Of a DNA stretch of 9,001 bases, positions 1-4,862 are shown piece after piece; within the stretch, counting starts at the first letter, position 1; each line of letters begins with the position of its first letter. The translations under genes and the position numbers were made by a program. Below the pieces are notes generated by a model. It was given only the letters and a program-made list of their open reading frames with translations. It ran no database searches and was not told the DNA's origin. Origin of the DNA: Deltaproteobacteria bacterium (GTDB lineage Bacteria; Desulfobacterota; Desulfuromonadia; Desulfuromonadales; BM103); contig JAFDBW010000105.1 of assembly GCA_019313105.1 (NCBI GenBank), positions 1-9,001 on the forward strand, in the 5' to 3' direction.

Positions 1-46
1 CACAGATTCAATCTGATCAAATCTGATTATCAAAGACAAAAAAACT

Positions 47-72
47 GGATGAACAGGGATGAAGGGGATGAA
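47..72. repeat. short imperfect tandem repeat (GGATGAA x3)
   Basis: Three copies of GGATGAA begin at 47, 57 and 66, spaced 10 and 9 bp apart, just beyond the minus-strand terminator of the small RNA gene. No function is visible. It may be a low-complexity intergenic motif or the edge of a longer dispersed repeat. Confidence 0.35.
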
Positions 73-73
73 T

Positions 74-108
74 AAAAAAGCGCCAGGACCTCAAGGTCCT
101 GGCGCTTT
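74..108 (-). terminator. strong intrinsic terminator of the small RNA gene
   Basis: A perfect 14-bp stem (77-90 against 95-108) with a 4-nt TCAA loop on the plus strand. Its core GCGCCAGGACC is GC-rich. Read on the minus strand the stem is followed by six T (79-74), the classic Rho-independent layout. On the plus strand the T tract is weaker (CTTTAATTCTT), so any plus-strand activity would be weaker. It lies about 40 nt beyond the 3' side of the structured RNA at 150-343. Confidence 0.85.
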
Positions 109-149
109 AATTCTTACGCGTCCCTCGTAACGCGTTCCGTCTCCTTAAA

Positions 150-343
150 ACAACAGTGACGAAACGGCCCCTGGGCGTCCCTGATTCGACTGCCTTACTC
201 AACAGCCTGCTGCGTCTGCTCCCTTTTAAAAGAGTTCCGCTGCGTGATTCAGGTCCTGTTCGGGCCGTCTGGCTGTGTCCCTACACCATCGTTCACCCGC
301 AGGTTTTTTACGCGCTCCATAGTGGCTTATTTCGTCACTGTTT
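150..343 (-). ncRNA. structured small RNA, 6S-like architecture (family not proven)
   Basis: A minus-strand transcript of about 194 nt is predicted. Its two ends form a perfect 13-bp stem: positions 342-330 read AACAGTGACGAAA and pair with 164-152; a following GCC/GGC can extend it. The interior is rich in partial helices, with an apical CUCUUUUAAAAGGG hairpin near 225-240 and an internal ACAGCC/GGCUGU pairing. A TTGACA promoter (351-378) would start the RNA at about 343, exactly at the 5' strand of the terminal stem, and a strong terminator follows at 77-108. One long rod closed by its own ends, ~190 nt long with a 3' extension to a terminator, is what is known of 6S RNA precursors. I could not match the conserved 6S central bubble, so the family stays open. 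The plus-strand open frame over it has no ribosome site and looks spurious. Confidence 0.55.
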
Positions 344-350
344 GAACTAA

Positions 351-378
351 AGTTTACCGGCGGGTCGGCCGCTGTCAA
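351..378 (-). promoter_or_regulatory. sigma70-type promoter of the small RNA
   Basis: On the minus strand: -35 TTGACA (378-373, 6/6 consensus), 16-bp spacer, -10 TAAACT (356-351, 4/6). Start is predicted at about 343. An AT-rich stretch upstream (near 380-400) could act as an UP element. The predicted start coincides with the terminal RNA stem, which supports both calls. Confidence 0.6.
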
Positions 379-493
379 CACAACTAAAAAATTATAATTT
401 CGGGTATTTTGCTCATGAAAAATAACCCAAAAAACGATTATTTAAAATTTTTGCCCGTAACCTGACTGAAACACGAGAAAGCAGACGCCAAGC
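379..493. other. AT-rich intergenic stretch, no gene seen
   Basis: This stretch lies between the small RNA promoter and the decayed gene. It contains runs such as AAAAAATTATAATTT and no credible reading frame or hairpin terminator. On the minus strand it lies directly upstream of the small RNA promoter and may hold regulatory sites, but none can be named. Confidence 0.4.
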
Positions 494-782
494 TTAACGC
501 CATCGCTCACCGTCCCATTGGCAAATCGTAAAAAGCCCCGGACGGTTGCTGGTGATCGCTAAGGACTGCTTGGTGTCGTTGAGGTAGACGGCGCCTGGCC
601 CCATGGCATGAAGCCGTGCTGGTCAAACTTGATGCATGGGCGGTCATTGCATGGACGAAAGGAGAAAAGGGGGTGTTCTTTATTACGAAGTCCAACTTCG
701 ATGTTCGAGTTCAAGACGGCTCCCCATTACGGACGAAGATGGGCACTGGGTAGAAGGCCTGACTCTTTAACGTGGAGCTCAT
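494..782 (-). pseudogene. probable decayed gene with two frameshifts, family unknown
   Basis: Three successive minus-strand frames read like ordinary protein if joined. They are MSSTLKSQAFYPVPIFVRN (ATG at 782-780), then VLNSNIEVGLRNKEHP running into PCIKFDQHGFMPWGQ, then AVYLNDTKQSLAITSNRPG ending CQWDGERWR and TAA at 496-494. Frame changes are needed near 712-720 and 585-600, both in the same direction. Together they would give about 95 residues. I do not recognise the family. The start is 22 bp after the stop of the cold-shock/DUF1294 gene. A single uninterrupted minus frame also crosses 507-695, but its composition (many A, S, H, R) looks like out-of-frame reading. This is inference from sequence plausibility, not from a homologue, and chance or assembly error is possible. 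Confidence 0.35.
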
Positions 783-804
783 AGGTGCACGCTGTTTGCA
801 CATC

Positions 805-1449
805 CTAGTAGCGCATCTGTTTAACCAGAATATATAATTCTCGAATTAAAGTGTTTTGCCACAGACCACCCTCTGGAGTGAGCAACCAATATAAAAAACA
901 ACAATTAACTATTACCGTTATCCAGTAGATTACTCTGAAAGAAACTTTTTTAGATTTGTGCCTTAAGAAGCTTTGCGCAATCGCTGCCCCAGGCCAACCA
1001 CCTAAAAGTGACAAAGTATGCAAAGTACTTTCAGACGTTCGCCATTTACCCTCCTCAGCTGCATTTTTATCTTTTGCGTACGCTAAAATTGCCAAGATGC
1101 TCATTATTGCATATAAGCAAACGACCTCAAATGGGATGAGTTTTGATTTAAACAGGTAAAATAGAACAGATGAGAAAATACTATACAGGACTAATGAAAA
1201 GAACCTTTGCCTAAATTCTCTACCATTGTTTAAGTGTCCTTTTAATGGGGCAACATCAATTGCACATACCCGGCCCTTTTTATCTGTTGAAATAAAATAT
1301 TGTACTTCTAGATTTTTAAAGGGCCGTTTATGACGATAGCTATAGTCATTAATGTGGAAGAATAATGATTTACCTCCTGAAGTTGGGGCTATGAAACCAA
1401 ACCCCTTTTCTTCATTCCAATTTGATATGTTGCCTTTTTCTATATTCAT
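805..1449 (-). CDS. cold-shock domain + DUF1294 membrane protein
   Basis: 214 residues. Residues 1-70 form a cold-shock (OB-fold) domain with RNP1 KGFGFI (15-20) and RNP2 LFFHI (29-33), predicted to bind single-stranded RNA or DNA. The rest is a DUF1294 inner-membrane domain. Hydrophobic segments lie at about 84-100, 104-125 and 173-191, and the family signature runs from DK (127-128) through WR (136-137), LLGGWPGA (148-155), AQ and LRHKS (162-166). The fusion of a cytosolic nucleic-acid-binding head to DUF1294 is a recurring bacterial architecture of unknown role. The length is normal and the gene looks intact. The ATG at 1449-1447 puts the cold-shock fold at the N-terminus, but only a weak GAAG precedes it. 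The gene is visibly more AT-rich than the core genes, which suggests transfer. An intrinsic terminator (1552-1590) stands between it and the nearest upstream promoter, so attenuation or a closer unseen promoter is possible. Confidence 0.9.
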   Translation of the reverse strand: MNIEKGNISNWNEEKGFGFIAPTSGGKSLFFHINDYSYRHKRPFKNLEVQYFISTDKKGRVCAIDVAPLKGHLNNGREFRQRFFSLVLYSIFSSVLFYLFKSKLIPFEVVCLYAIMSILAILAYAKDKNAAEEGKWRTSESTLHTLSLLGGWPGAAIAQSFLRHKSKKVSFRVIYWITVIVNCCFLYWLLTPEGGLWQNTLIRELYILVKQMRY

Positions 1450-1551
1450 TTAGACTTCAAATGTCTGATTGCTGAAATAATTCAGGACAAAATCCGAGTT
1501 AAGGTTCAACCCCGTTACAGTAACACGGGGGTCTCAAAATACATTATCAAC
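1450..1551. other. leader region of the DUF1294 gene
   Basis: No gene. A hairpin with CCCCGT and ACGGGG arms lies at about 1510-1531 but has no T run on either strand. It lies between the upstream terminator and the start codon, so it would be in the leader of any read-through transcript. No clear promoter was found here. Confidence 0.3.
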
Positions 1552-1590
1552 AAAAAACCGCCTAAAACGGCTATTGCCGCTAAAGACGGT
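1552..1590 (-). terminator. long intrinsic terminator
   Basis: On the minus strand a 15-position stem (1590-1576 against 1571-1557) pairs at 13 positions, counting two G-T wobbles. It has two T-T mismatches and an AATA loop (1575-1572). A T run follows at 1557-1552, its first base being the last base of the stem. The upper stem CGGC/GCCG is perfect. It would stop transcription coming from the promoter at 1655-1683 before it reaches the DUF1294 gene. Confidence 0.8.
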
Positions 1591-1651
1591 GCAGTGTGAT
1601 CTCAGTAGTCAGGTTCACCAGGTCCCCTCCCTATACCAAAGAAACAATAGT
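1552..1651 (-). ncRNA. candidate ~95-100 nt small RNA or terminated leader
   Basis: A minus-strand promoter (1655-1683) would start RNA near 1651-1648. An excellent intrinsic terminator ends it at about 1552. The body contains the purine run AUAGGGAGGGGACC (about 1632-1619). Sequences GTGTGA (near 1655-1650) and TCACAC (near 1602-1597) are complementary and could close a helix if transcription starts a few bases earlier. There is no start codon with an adequate open frame inside. The longest stop-free frame, ending RGPGEPDY, lacks an ATG. It could be an independent small RNA, or a transcription-attenuation leader for the cold-shock/DUF1294 gene about 100 nt downstream. I do not recognise the RNA family. 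Confidence 0.45.
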
Positions 1652-1654
1652 CAC

Positions 1655-1683
1655 ACCATATAGTTACACAATTTCACAGTCAA
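1655..1683 (-). promoter_or_regulatory. sigma70-type promoter for the 1552-1651 RNA
   Basis: On the minus strand: -35 TTGACT (1683-1678, 5/6), 17-bp spacer, -10 TATGGT (1660-1655, 4/6). An alternative -10, TATATG, overlaps it with a 15-bp spacer. It lies about 40 bp downstream of the tRNA 3' fragment in the same direction. Confidence 0.45.
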
Positions 1684-1723
1684 GAAAGTTAATTAAAGTA
1701 ATTTGCCCACTTGTAGTGTCACT

Positions 1724-1747
1724 TGGCTCCCCAAGTAGGACTCGAAC
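1724..1747 (-). other. tRNA 3'-end fragment (likely tRNA-Asn), attachment-site scar
   Basis: The minus strand reads a T-loop start GTTCGAGT, a 3' T-stem half CCTAC, an acceptor 3' strand TTGGGGA, then G and CCA. This is the last 24 nt of a tRNA. A G discriminator with a TTGGGGA acceptor strand fits tRNA-Asn. The match stops abruptly on the 5' side: the preceding AATAG cannot pair with CCTAC, so no full tRNA is here. Duplication of just the T-loop-to-CCA part is the known footprint of tyrosine-recombinase elements that integrate at tRNA genes. By that logic the element side is at higher coordinates (nuclease and zinc-ribbon genes). No integrase or second intact copy is in the window. Confidence 0.6.
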
Positions 1748-1791
1748 TATTTAAATCATTAAGAGTCCCTATATTGTCTTGATCTTTAGGT

Positions 1792-2265
1792 TTAACGTCT
1801 ACCCTTGCGCCAATCCCATGGGGGGATCGGGGCTTTATCCTGCCAAAGGCCAAGCCTCAGATCTCTCGCTTTTGCTTCAAGGTCAGCATAGGCAGGGTCT
1901 TTACTGTATCTTTTGTACTGCCAAGCGTATCCTGATCCCACTATCAGTTTGTTCAGGTTGTCTCCATTGGGAAGAAATACTTCGCCAACTGTTCTGCCGT
2001 AACGGTCAATAGTTTCCGTTTTGACGGTAACGATTTTGAGTGCAGAAAGGTCCAGGACATACTCCTTTGCAGCTTGACCGAAGGGTTGTCCTTTCTCGGG
2101 GCAGTCTATTTGTGCTAAACGCACACGCTCTGCCTTACCATCGTGTAGTACTTCAACCGTATCACCATCAAGCACCCTTACTATTTTCCCGGTAAAAGAA
2201 GTAGCTTGAACTTGACCAGAAAGAAGGCAAAAAAATAGAAGTAAGGCGATAATAGGAAATTTCAC
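1792..2265 (-). CDS. secreted thermonuclease (staphylococcal-nuclease-like)
   Basis: 157 residues. Residues 1-21 form a signal peptide (K2, hydrophobic IIALLLFFCLL, likely cut after VQA at 21). Residues 24-155 form an SNase domain (PF00565 type), predicted to hydrolyse DNA and RNA with Ca2+ in the periplasm or outside the cell. Visible motifs are DGDT (33-36), VRLAQIDCPE (48-57) and DRYGR (87-91). R49, E57 and R91 correspond to the catalytic Arg-Glu-Arg of staphylococcal nuclease, and D33, D35 and D54 to metal-site acids, so the enzyme should be active. I chose GTG at 2265-2263: AGGGG stands 7 nt upstream, and the protein then begins directly at the signal peptide. An ATG at 2313 in the same frame would overlap the upstream gene by 44 bp and bury the signal sequence. 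It starts 4 bp after the zinc-ribbon gene, so the two are probably translated from one mRNA. The length is normal for small bacterial TNases. Confidence 0.88.
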   Translation of the reverse strand: MKFPIIALLLFFCLLSGQVQATSFTGKIVRVLDGDTVEVLHDGKAERVRLAQIDCPEKGQPFGQAAKEYVLDLSALKIVTVKTETIDRYGRTVGEVFLPNGDNLNKLIVGSGYAWQYKRYSKDPAYADLEAKARDLRLGLWQDKAPIPPWDWRKGRR

Positions 2266-2269
2266 TCTA

Positions 2270-3016
2270 CTACCCCTGCTTGGTACGGGAACATTTTCGG
2301 CACCAAGTTCCACTGATTATTTTCATAGGCATTGCTTCCCACTGATGACCTTCTGAGCACACCCAAAGAAGTTTAGTCATGTTGTTTTTATATGTATTTG
2401 AAAAACGCTTACCGCCGCAGTCGTTCGCAATCCTTTGCATATCCTCTATAGAATATCGTTTGTTACCGGCACATTTTGGGCACCGACTTCCTTGTCTTAT
2501 GCTTTTGGGGAAGGCCATCCACTGATGCCCTTTTTCGCATTGCCATAACAGCTTGTTATTAGCACCCTCATAAGTTGTAGATAGACATTTGCCACCACAT
2601 TTACCAGCAGCCCTTTGCATATCTGATATAGTTTTTTTAGCCGACGGCCCAGACTTCGTGCAAGCCGGACACCATGACCCTTGTTTAATAGATGCTGGCG
2701 TCGCTGCCCATTGGTGTCCAAATCTACATTCCAAAAATAATCTAGTGTGTGAGCCATGGTATTTATCTGACAAGCATTTACCATTATGCCTTTCTGCCAA
2801 TAGAAGTATTTCCTCTATCGTTAACTTCATTTTTCCTGAACAGTACGGACACCAAGTCCCTTGTTTTATATTTCCAGGGAGTGCTTCCCATTGATGGCTT
2901 TTAGCGCACTGCCACATTGGCTTTGTGACAGAATTCTTATAGGTCAACGAAAGGCATTTCCCTCCACGTTTTTTTGCTAAACGTTGTAGCGGTTTGATTT
3001 TATCGGAGACGTTCAT
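2270..3016 (-). CDS. tandem zinc-ribbon repeat protein (four repeats)
   Basis: 248 residues built almost wholly of four repeats of about 58-60 residues (about 8-66, 67-129, 130-189, 190-248). Each has a helix-like start, GGKCLS..Y, then C-x3-H-x-W, then a C-x2-C knuckle. Likely zinc ligands are C37/H41/C56/C59, C97/H101/C116/C119, C160/H164/C179/C182 and C220/H224/C239/C242, so all four sets are complete. The pattern resembles the 'probable zinc-ribbon' repeats (DUF4379-like) in mobile-element and endonuclease-associated proteins; assignment is by eye. There is no catalytic domain, signal peptide or membrane segment, so a nucleic-acid or protein binding role is inferred. The ATG at 3016 has no clear Shine-Dalgarno, and an in-frame stop lies 18 nt upstream. 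It starts 19 bp after the truncated radC stop and may depend on the radC promoter. It could itself be the C-terminal remnant of a larger nuclease. Confidence 0.8.
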   Translation of the reverse strand: MNVSDKIKPLQRLAKKRGGKCLSLTYKNSVTKPMWQCAKSHQWEALPGNIKQGTWCPYCSGKMKLTIEEILLLAERHNGKCLSDKYHGSHTRLFLECRFGHQWAATPASIKQGSWCPACTKSGPSAKKTISDMQRAAGKCGGKCLSTTYEGANNKLLWQCEKGHQWMAFPKSIRQGSRCPKCAGNKRYSIEDMQRIANDCGGKRFSNTYKNNMTKLLWVCSEGHQWEAMPMKIISGTWCRKCSRTKQG

Positions 3017-3035
3017 TTGGTAAAGGGATATTTAG

Positions 3036-3179
3036 TCAACAAACACGATTGCCGCTACGCGAATGACCCGTTCGCAGGATCAAGGCCAGAAGCTCGCTGT
3101 CGCTAAGTGTTGCGGGCCCTGTCGAAAGAAGTTTTTCCCGCGGCCGGTCGGCTACGGGCCAGTCCTTGATGCAGGACAT
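3036..3179 (-). pseudogene. radC: radC, 5' remnant truncated by the accessory patch
   Basis: The minus strand reads 47 codons from ATG (3179-3177) with AGAGG just upstream. They begin MSCIKDWPVADRPREKLL and continue through LSDSELLALILRTGHSRSG to NRVC and TGA (3038-3036). This is the conserved N-terminus of RadC/UPF0758 (PREKLL..G...LSD.ELLAL.LRTG). Intact members have about 220-230 residues, with helix-hairpin-helix and JAB/MPN parts and the metal motif HxHPSG; all of that is missing. Homology is lost around 3040-3050, where the AT-rich patch begins, so the patch or a linked deletion replaced the 3' four-fifths of the gene. The rest of radC was not found elsewhere in the window. The fragment is too short to be functional. 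Confidence 0.85.
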
Positions 3180-3229
3180 CGTCCCCTCTCATGTTCAATT
3201 CATTACATCAGCAATCAATAAGAAACTCC

Positions 3230-3257
3230 AAAATACCATAAAGTTGCGAGGATGCAA
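3230..3257 (-). promoter_or_regulatory. possible radC promoter
   Basis: On the minus strand: -35 TTGCAT (3257-3252, 3/6), 16-bp spacer, and TATTTT (3235-3230, 4/6) with an extended TG one base upstream. It sits about 50 bp before the radC start. If active, it could now drive the zinc-ribbon and nuclease genes. Confidence 0.3.
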
Positions 3258-3309
3258 GTCTCATTGCAGGGACAGCTGTTCACTGCATTTGCAGATTTGA
3301 TCAGTGGCC

Positions 3310-3335
3310 AAAAAAAGGGCTTAAACGAGTTTAAG
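3310..3335 (-). terminator. weak intrinsic terminator after hemolysin III
   Basis: Minus-strand CTTAAACTCGTTTAAG (3335-3320) is a perfect inverted repeat that includes the stop codon. CCC and seven T (3316-3310) follow. The stem is AT-rich and the loop is very short, so termination would be modest. Confidence 0.4.
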
Positions 3336-3983
3336 GGGAACAACGTACCAGAGGATCGACAGGTAATGACAGAGGCTGCCGGCGACCACGAACAGGTGCC
3401 AGATGGCGTGGTTGTAGGGAATTCGGTCGATTGCGTAGAAGATGATGCCGGCCGTGTAGCAGAGGCCTCCGGCGAACAGCCAGAGCACACCCTTGATCGG
3501 TACCATGCTCAGCAGGCCTTCGAGGTCGACGACGATCAGCCAGCCGAGCGCTATATACAGGACCGGGGCGAGAAACGCCAGGCGGTGGGTCATGAACGTT
3601 TTGAAAACCACCCCGACCACAGCAAGCCACCAGACCACGCCGAACAGGGTCCAGCCGTTGCCCTCGCGCAGAGAGACCAGGGTAAACGGCGTATAGGACG
3701 CGGCGATCACCAGGAAGATACCGGCGTGGTCGAGGATCCGGAAGATGTAGCGGACTTTTTGGTTGCGAAAGGTGTGGTAGAGCGTCGAGATAATGTAGAA
3801 AATGCTCAGGACGCTGCAAAAAACCGCCGAGCTGACAATCCGGTAAGGGTCTCCGGTGCGGGAGGCTGCGACCAAAAGGATCACCAGACCGACGATGCTC
3901 AGCAGAGCGGCCACACAGTGAGTCAGGCGATTGGCCAGCTCTTCGGCTTCGCTGTAGGTGATCAGGTGATACTTGCACATCAT
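3321..3983 (-). CDS. hemolysin III family (PAQR-type) membrane protein
   Basis: 220 residues with seven hydrophobic segments filling nearly the whole chain, the PAQR/HlyIII layout (YqfA/TrhA type). Family marks are E-x2-N-x3-H at the start (E15, N18, H22), S-x2-YH (S66-H70) in the second membrane segment, DH (85-86) followed by an A-x-YTPF motif, and HxxxH (H192, H196) in the last. H70, H192 and H196 correspond to the zinc ligands of PAQR proteins. Bacterial members have been linked to membrane fluidity and energetics; haemolysis is a historical name. GGAG (3991-3988) lies 4 nt before the first ATG and 7 nt before the second (3980), so 3980 is an equally good start. The gene looks intact and lies upstream of the radC remnant on the same strand, divergent from the spermidine-synthase-like operon. 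Confidence 0.93.
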   Translation of the reverse strand: MMCKYHLITYSEAEELANRLTHCVAALLSIVGLVILLVAASRTGDPYRIVSSAVFCSVLSIFYIISTLYHTFRNQKVRYIFRILDHAGIFLVIAASYTPFTLVSLREGNGWTLFGVVWWLAVVGVVFKTFMTHRLAFLAPVLYIALGWLIVVDLEGLLSMVPIKGVLWLFAGGLCYTAGIIFYAIDRIPYNHAIWHLFVVAGSLCHYLSILWYVVPLKLV

Positions 3984-4012
3984 CGGTCTCCGCCACGTTG
4001 CATTCTTCTCCC

Positions 4013-4018
4013 ATGATA
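4013..4018 (-). promoter_or_regulatory. extended -10 element for hemolysin III
   Basis: Minus strand TGCTATCAT: -10 TATCAT (4018-4013, 5/6) with an extended TG one base upstream. No good -35 was seen at 16-18 bp. It would give a leader of about 25 nt before the start codon. Confidence 0.4.
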
Positions 4019-4036
4019 GCAGAAGCGAGAACCCAA

Positions 4037-4050
4037 TGCGTGGGCACGCA
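4037..4050. promoter_or_regulatory. operator-like palindrome between divergent promoters
   Basis: TGCGTG-GG-CACGCA is a perfect 6-bp inverted repeat with a 2-bp centre. It sits between the hemolysin III -10 (4013-4018) and the plus-strand -35 (4064-4069). The position suits a dimeric regulator acting on both, but no regulator is identified. Confidence 0.35.
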
Positions 4051-4063
4051 AAAAATTTTGACT

Positions 4064-4092
4064 TTGCCTGTGCCGGTGGTCAATGCTATAGC
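4064..4092 (+). promoter_or_regulatory. promoter of the three-gene operon at 4161-5942
   Basis: -35 TTGCCT (4064-4069, 4/6), 17-bp spacer, extended TGC and -10 TATAGC (4087-4092, 4/6). A start near 4099 gives a leader of about 60 nt. An alternative -35, TTGACT, begins 6 bp upstream but would need an overlong spacer. Confidence 0.5.
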
Positions 4093-4102
4093 TGCGCTGC
4101 GC

Positions 4103-4136
4103 AAAAGCCTCAGGTTTCATCGCTGAGGATGCTTTT
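4103..4136 (+). promoter_or_regulatory. leader hairpin upstream of the operon
   Basis: CCTCAG (4108-4113) pairs with CTGAGG (4123-4128), extended by AAAAG (4103-4107) with CTTTT (4132-4136) across a 3-nt bulge. It lies between promoter and ribosome site. The T run is only four, so it is a weak attenuator at best, or simply a 5' stabilising hairpin. Confidence 0.35.
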
Positions 4137-4160
4137 CATACGCTACCTTCTGGAGTAAGA

Positions 4161-4862
4161 ATGGCCAAACCCTGGATAACGCTGGATCGTGTCGACACTG
4201 AGGAAGGCACGCTCGAGCTGCGTCAACGCGGCGAGATGGACTTCCTGATTACACTCGGCGGGCTGGTGCTGATGAACAGCCTCTTCAACCGTTCCGAGGT
4301 CGTTCTTGGCCAGCTTGGTTGCCAGCATCTATCGAATCATCCGGCGCCCCGGGTTCTGGTGGGGGGGCTCGGCATGGGCTACACGCTCAAGGCGGTCCTC
4401 GACTGCTTGTCGGCGACCGCGCAGGTGGTGGTCGCAGAGCTCAACCCTACGGTTGTCGAGTGGTGCCGTGGCCCCCTGGCTCTGTTGACCGATAACGCTG
4501 TTGACGACCCCCGGGTTACGGTCGAAATCTGCGATGTTGCGAAGCTGGTGCGCCGTTGCGCACAGGGTGATGCAAAGGGCAGTTTCGATGCTGTGGTCTT
4601 CGATCTCTACAAGGGCCCGCACTACCGGACCGACAAAATTAATGATCCGTTCTACGGCAGCAAAGCGATCAACAACGTCCGCGCCTGTCTCAAGCCAGAG
4701 GGGCTGTTTACTGCGTGGGGGGAAAATTACGACGAGGGTTTCGATCAGCGCCTGTGTGCCGCAGGCTTCACCACCCGCAGCGAGCGTCCGGGGCGTGGTG
4801 GCTACCGGCACGTGGTGTTCGTAGCGAAAAAGACGGCCGTCAAACGCCGGAAAGGGGCATGA
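4161..4862 (+). CDS. spermidine-synthase-fold protein (SpeE-like, activity uncertain)
   Basis: 233 residues. An N-terminal beta-rich part (about 1-45) is followed by a Rossmann domain with nucleotide loop LVGGLGMGY (66-74) and acidic residue E94 at the end of strand 2 (VVVAELNP). A later FDAVVFDLYKGP segment matches the site where aminopropyltransferases carry their catalytic Asp. This is the spermidine synthase/SAM-dependent transferase superfamily. The canonical SpeE motifs GGGDGG..RE and D..DP are not seen, and the chain is shorter than classic SpeE (about 280-310), so neither polyamine synthesis nor methyl transfer can be assigned. TGGAG (4151-4155) sits 5 nt before the ATG. The basic tail (VKRRKGA) may contact nucleic acid or membrane. 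It shares bases with the start of the next gene, so the two are coupled. Confidence 0.85.
   Translation: MAKPWITLDRVDTEEGTLELRQRGEMDFLITLGGLVLMNSLFNRSEVVLGQLGCQHLSNHPAPRVLVGGLGMGYTLKAVLDCLSATAQVVVAELNPTVVEWCRGPLALLTDNAVDDPRVTVEICDVAKLVRRCAQGDAKGSFDAVVFDLYKGPHYRTDKINDPFYGSKAINNVRACLKPEGLFTAWGENYDEGFDQRLCAAGFTTRSERPGRGGYRHVVFVAKKTAVKRRKGA

Noticed and set aside
150..343. tmRNA, RNase P RNA, SRP RNA or rRNA identity for the structured RNA
   Set aside because: No tRNA-like CCA end, no GAGGAAAGTCC-type RNase P core, no GGAAGGAAGCAGC SRP loop, and the wrong size for 5S rRNA.
156..350. 64-codon plus-strand open frame over the small RNA region
   Set aside because: No ribosome site or family match; it lies antisense to a region whose promoter, stem and terminator fit a minus-strand RNA.
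507..695. Possible RadC C-terminus because the minus frame reads HQQPSG, similar to the JAB motif HNHPSG
   Set aside because: The metal-binding second His is absent, and neither the preceding VHPREI-type nor the following DPxPS-type blocks are present.
1548..1660. Short minus-strand peptide ending RGPGEPDY as a leader peptide or gene
   Set aside because: No start codon or ribosome site, and a stop lies just upstream; RNA function is the simpler reading.
1724..1800. Complete tRNA gene
   Set aside because: Only the T-loop-to-CCA part is present; the 5' side cannot form T, anticodon or D arms.
2270..3016. CRISPR or DNA-level tandem repeat array
   Set aside because: The repeats are protein-level (~58 residues) with diverged DNA; there are no short identical repeats with spacers.
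3252..4016. 254-codon plus-strand frame opposite hemolysin III
   Set aside because: Antisense shadow: composition rich in D, E, Q and H with no family features, while the minus frame is a clear seven-helix HlyIII protein.
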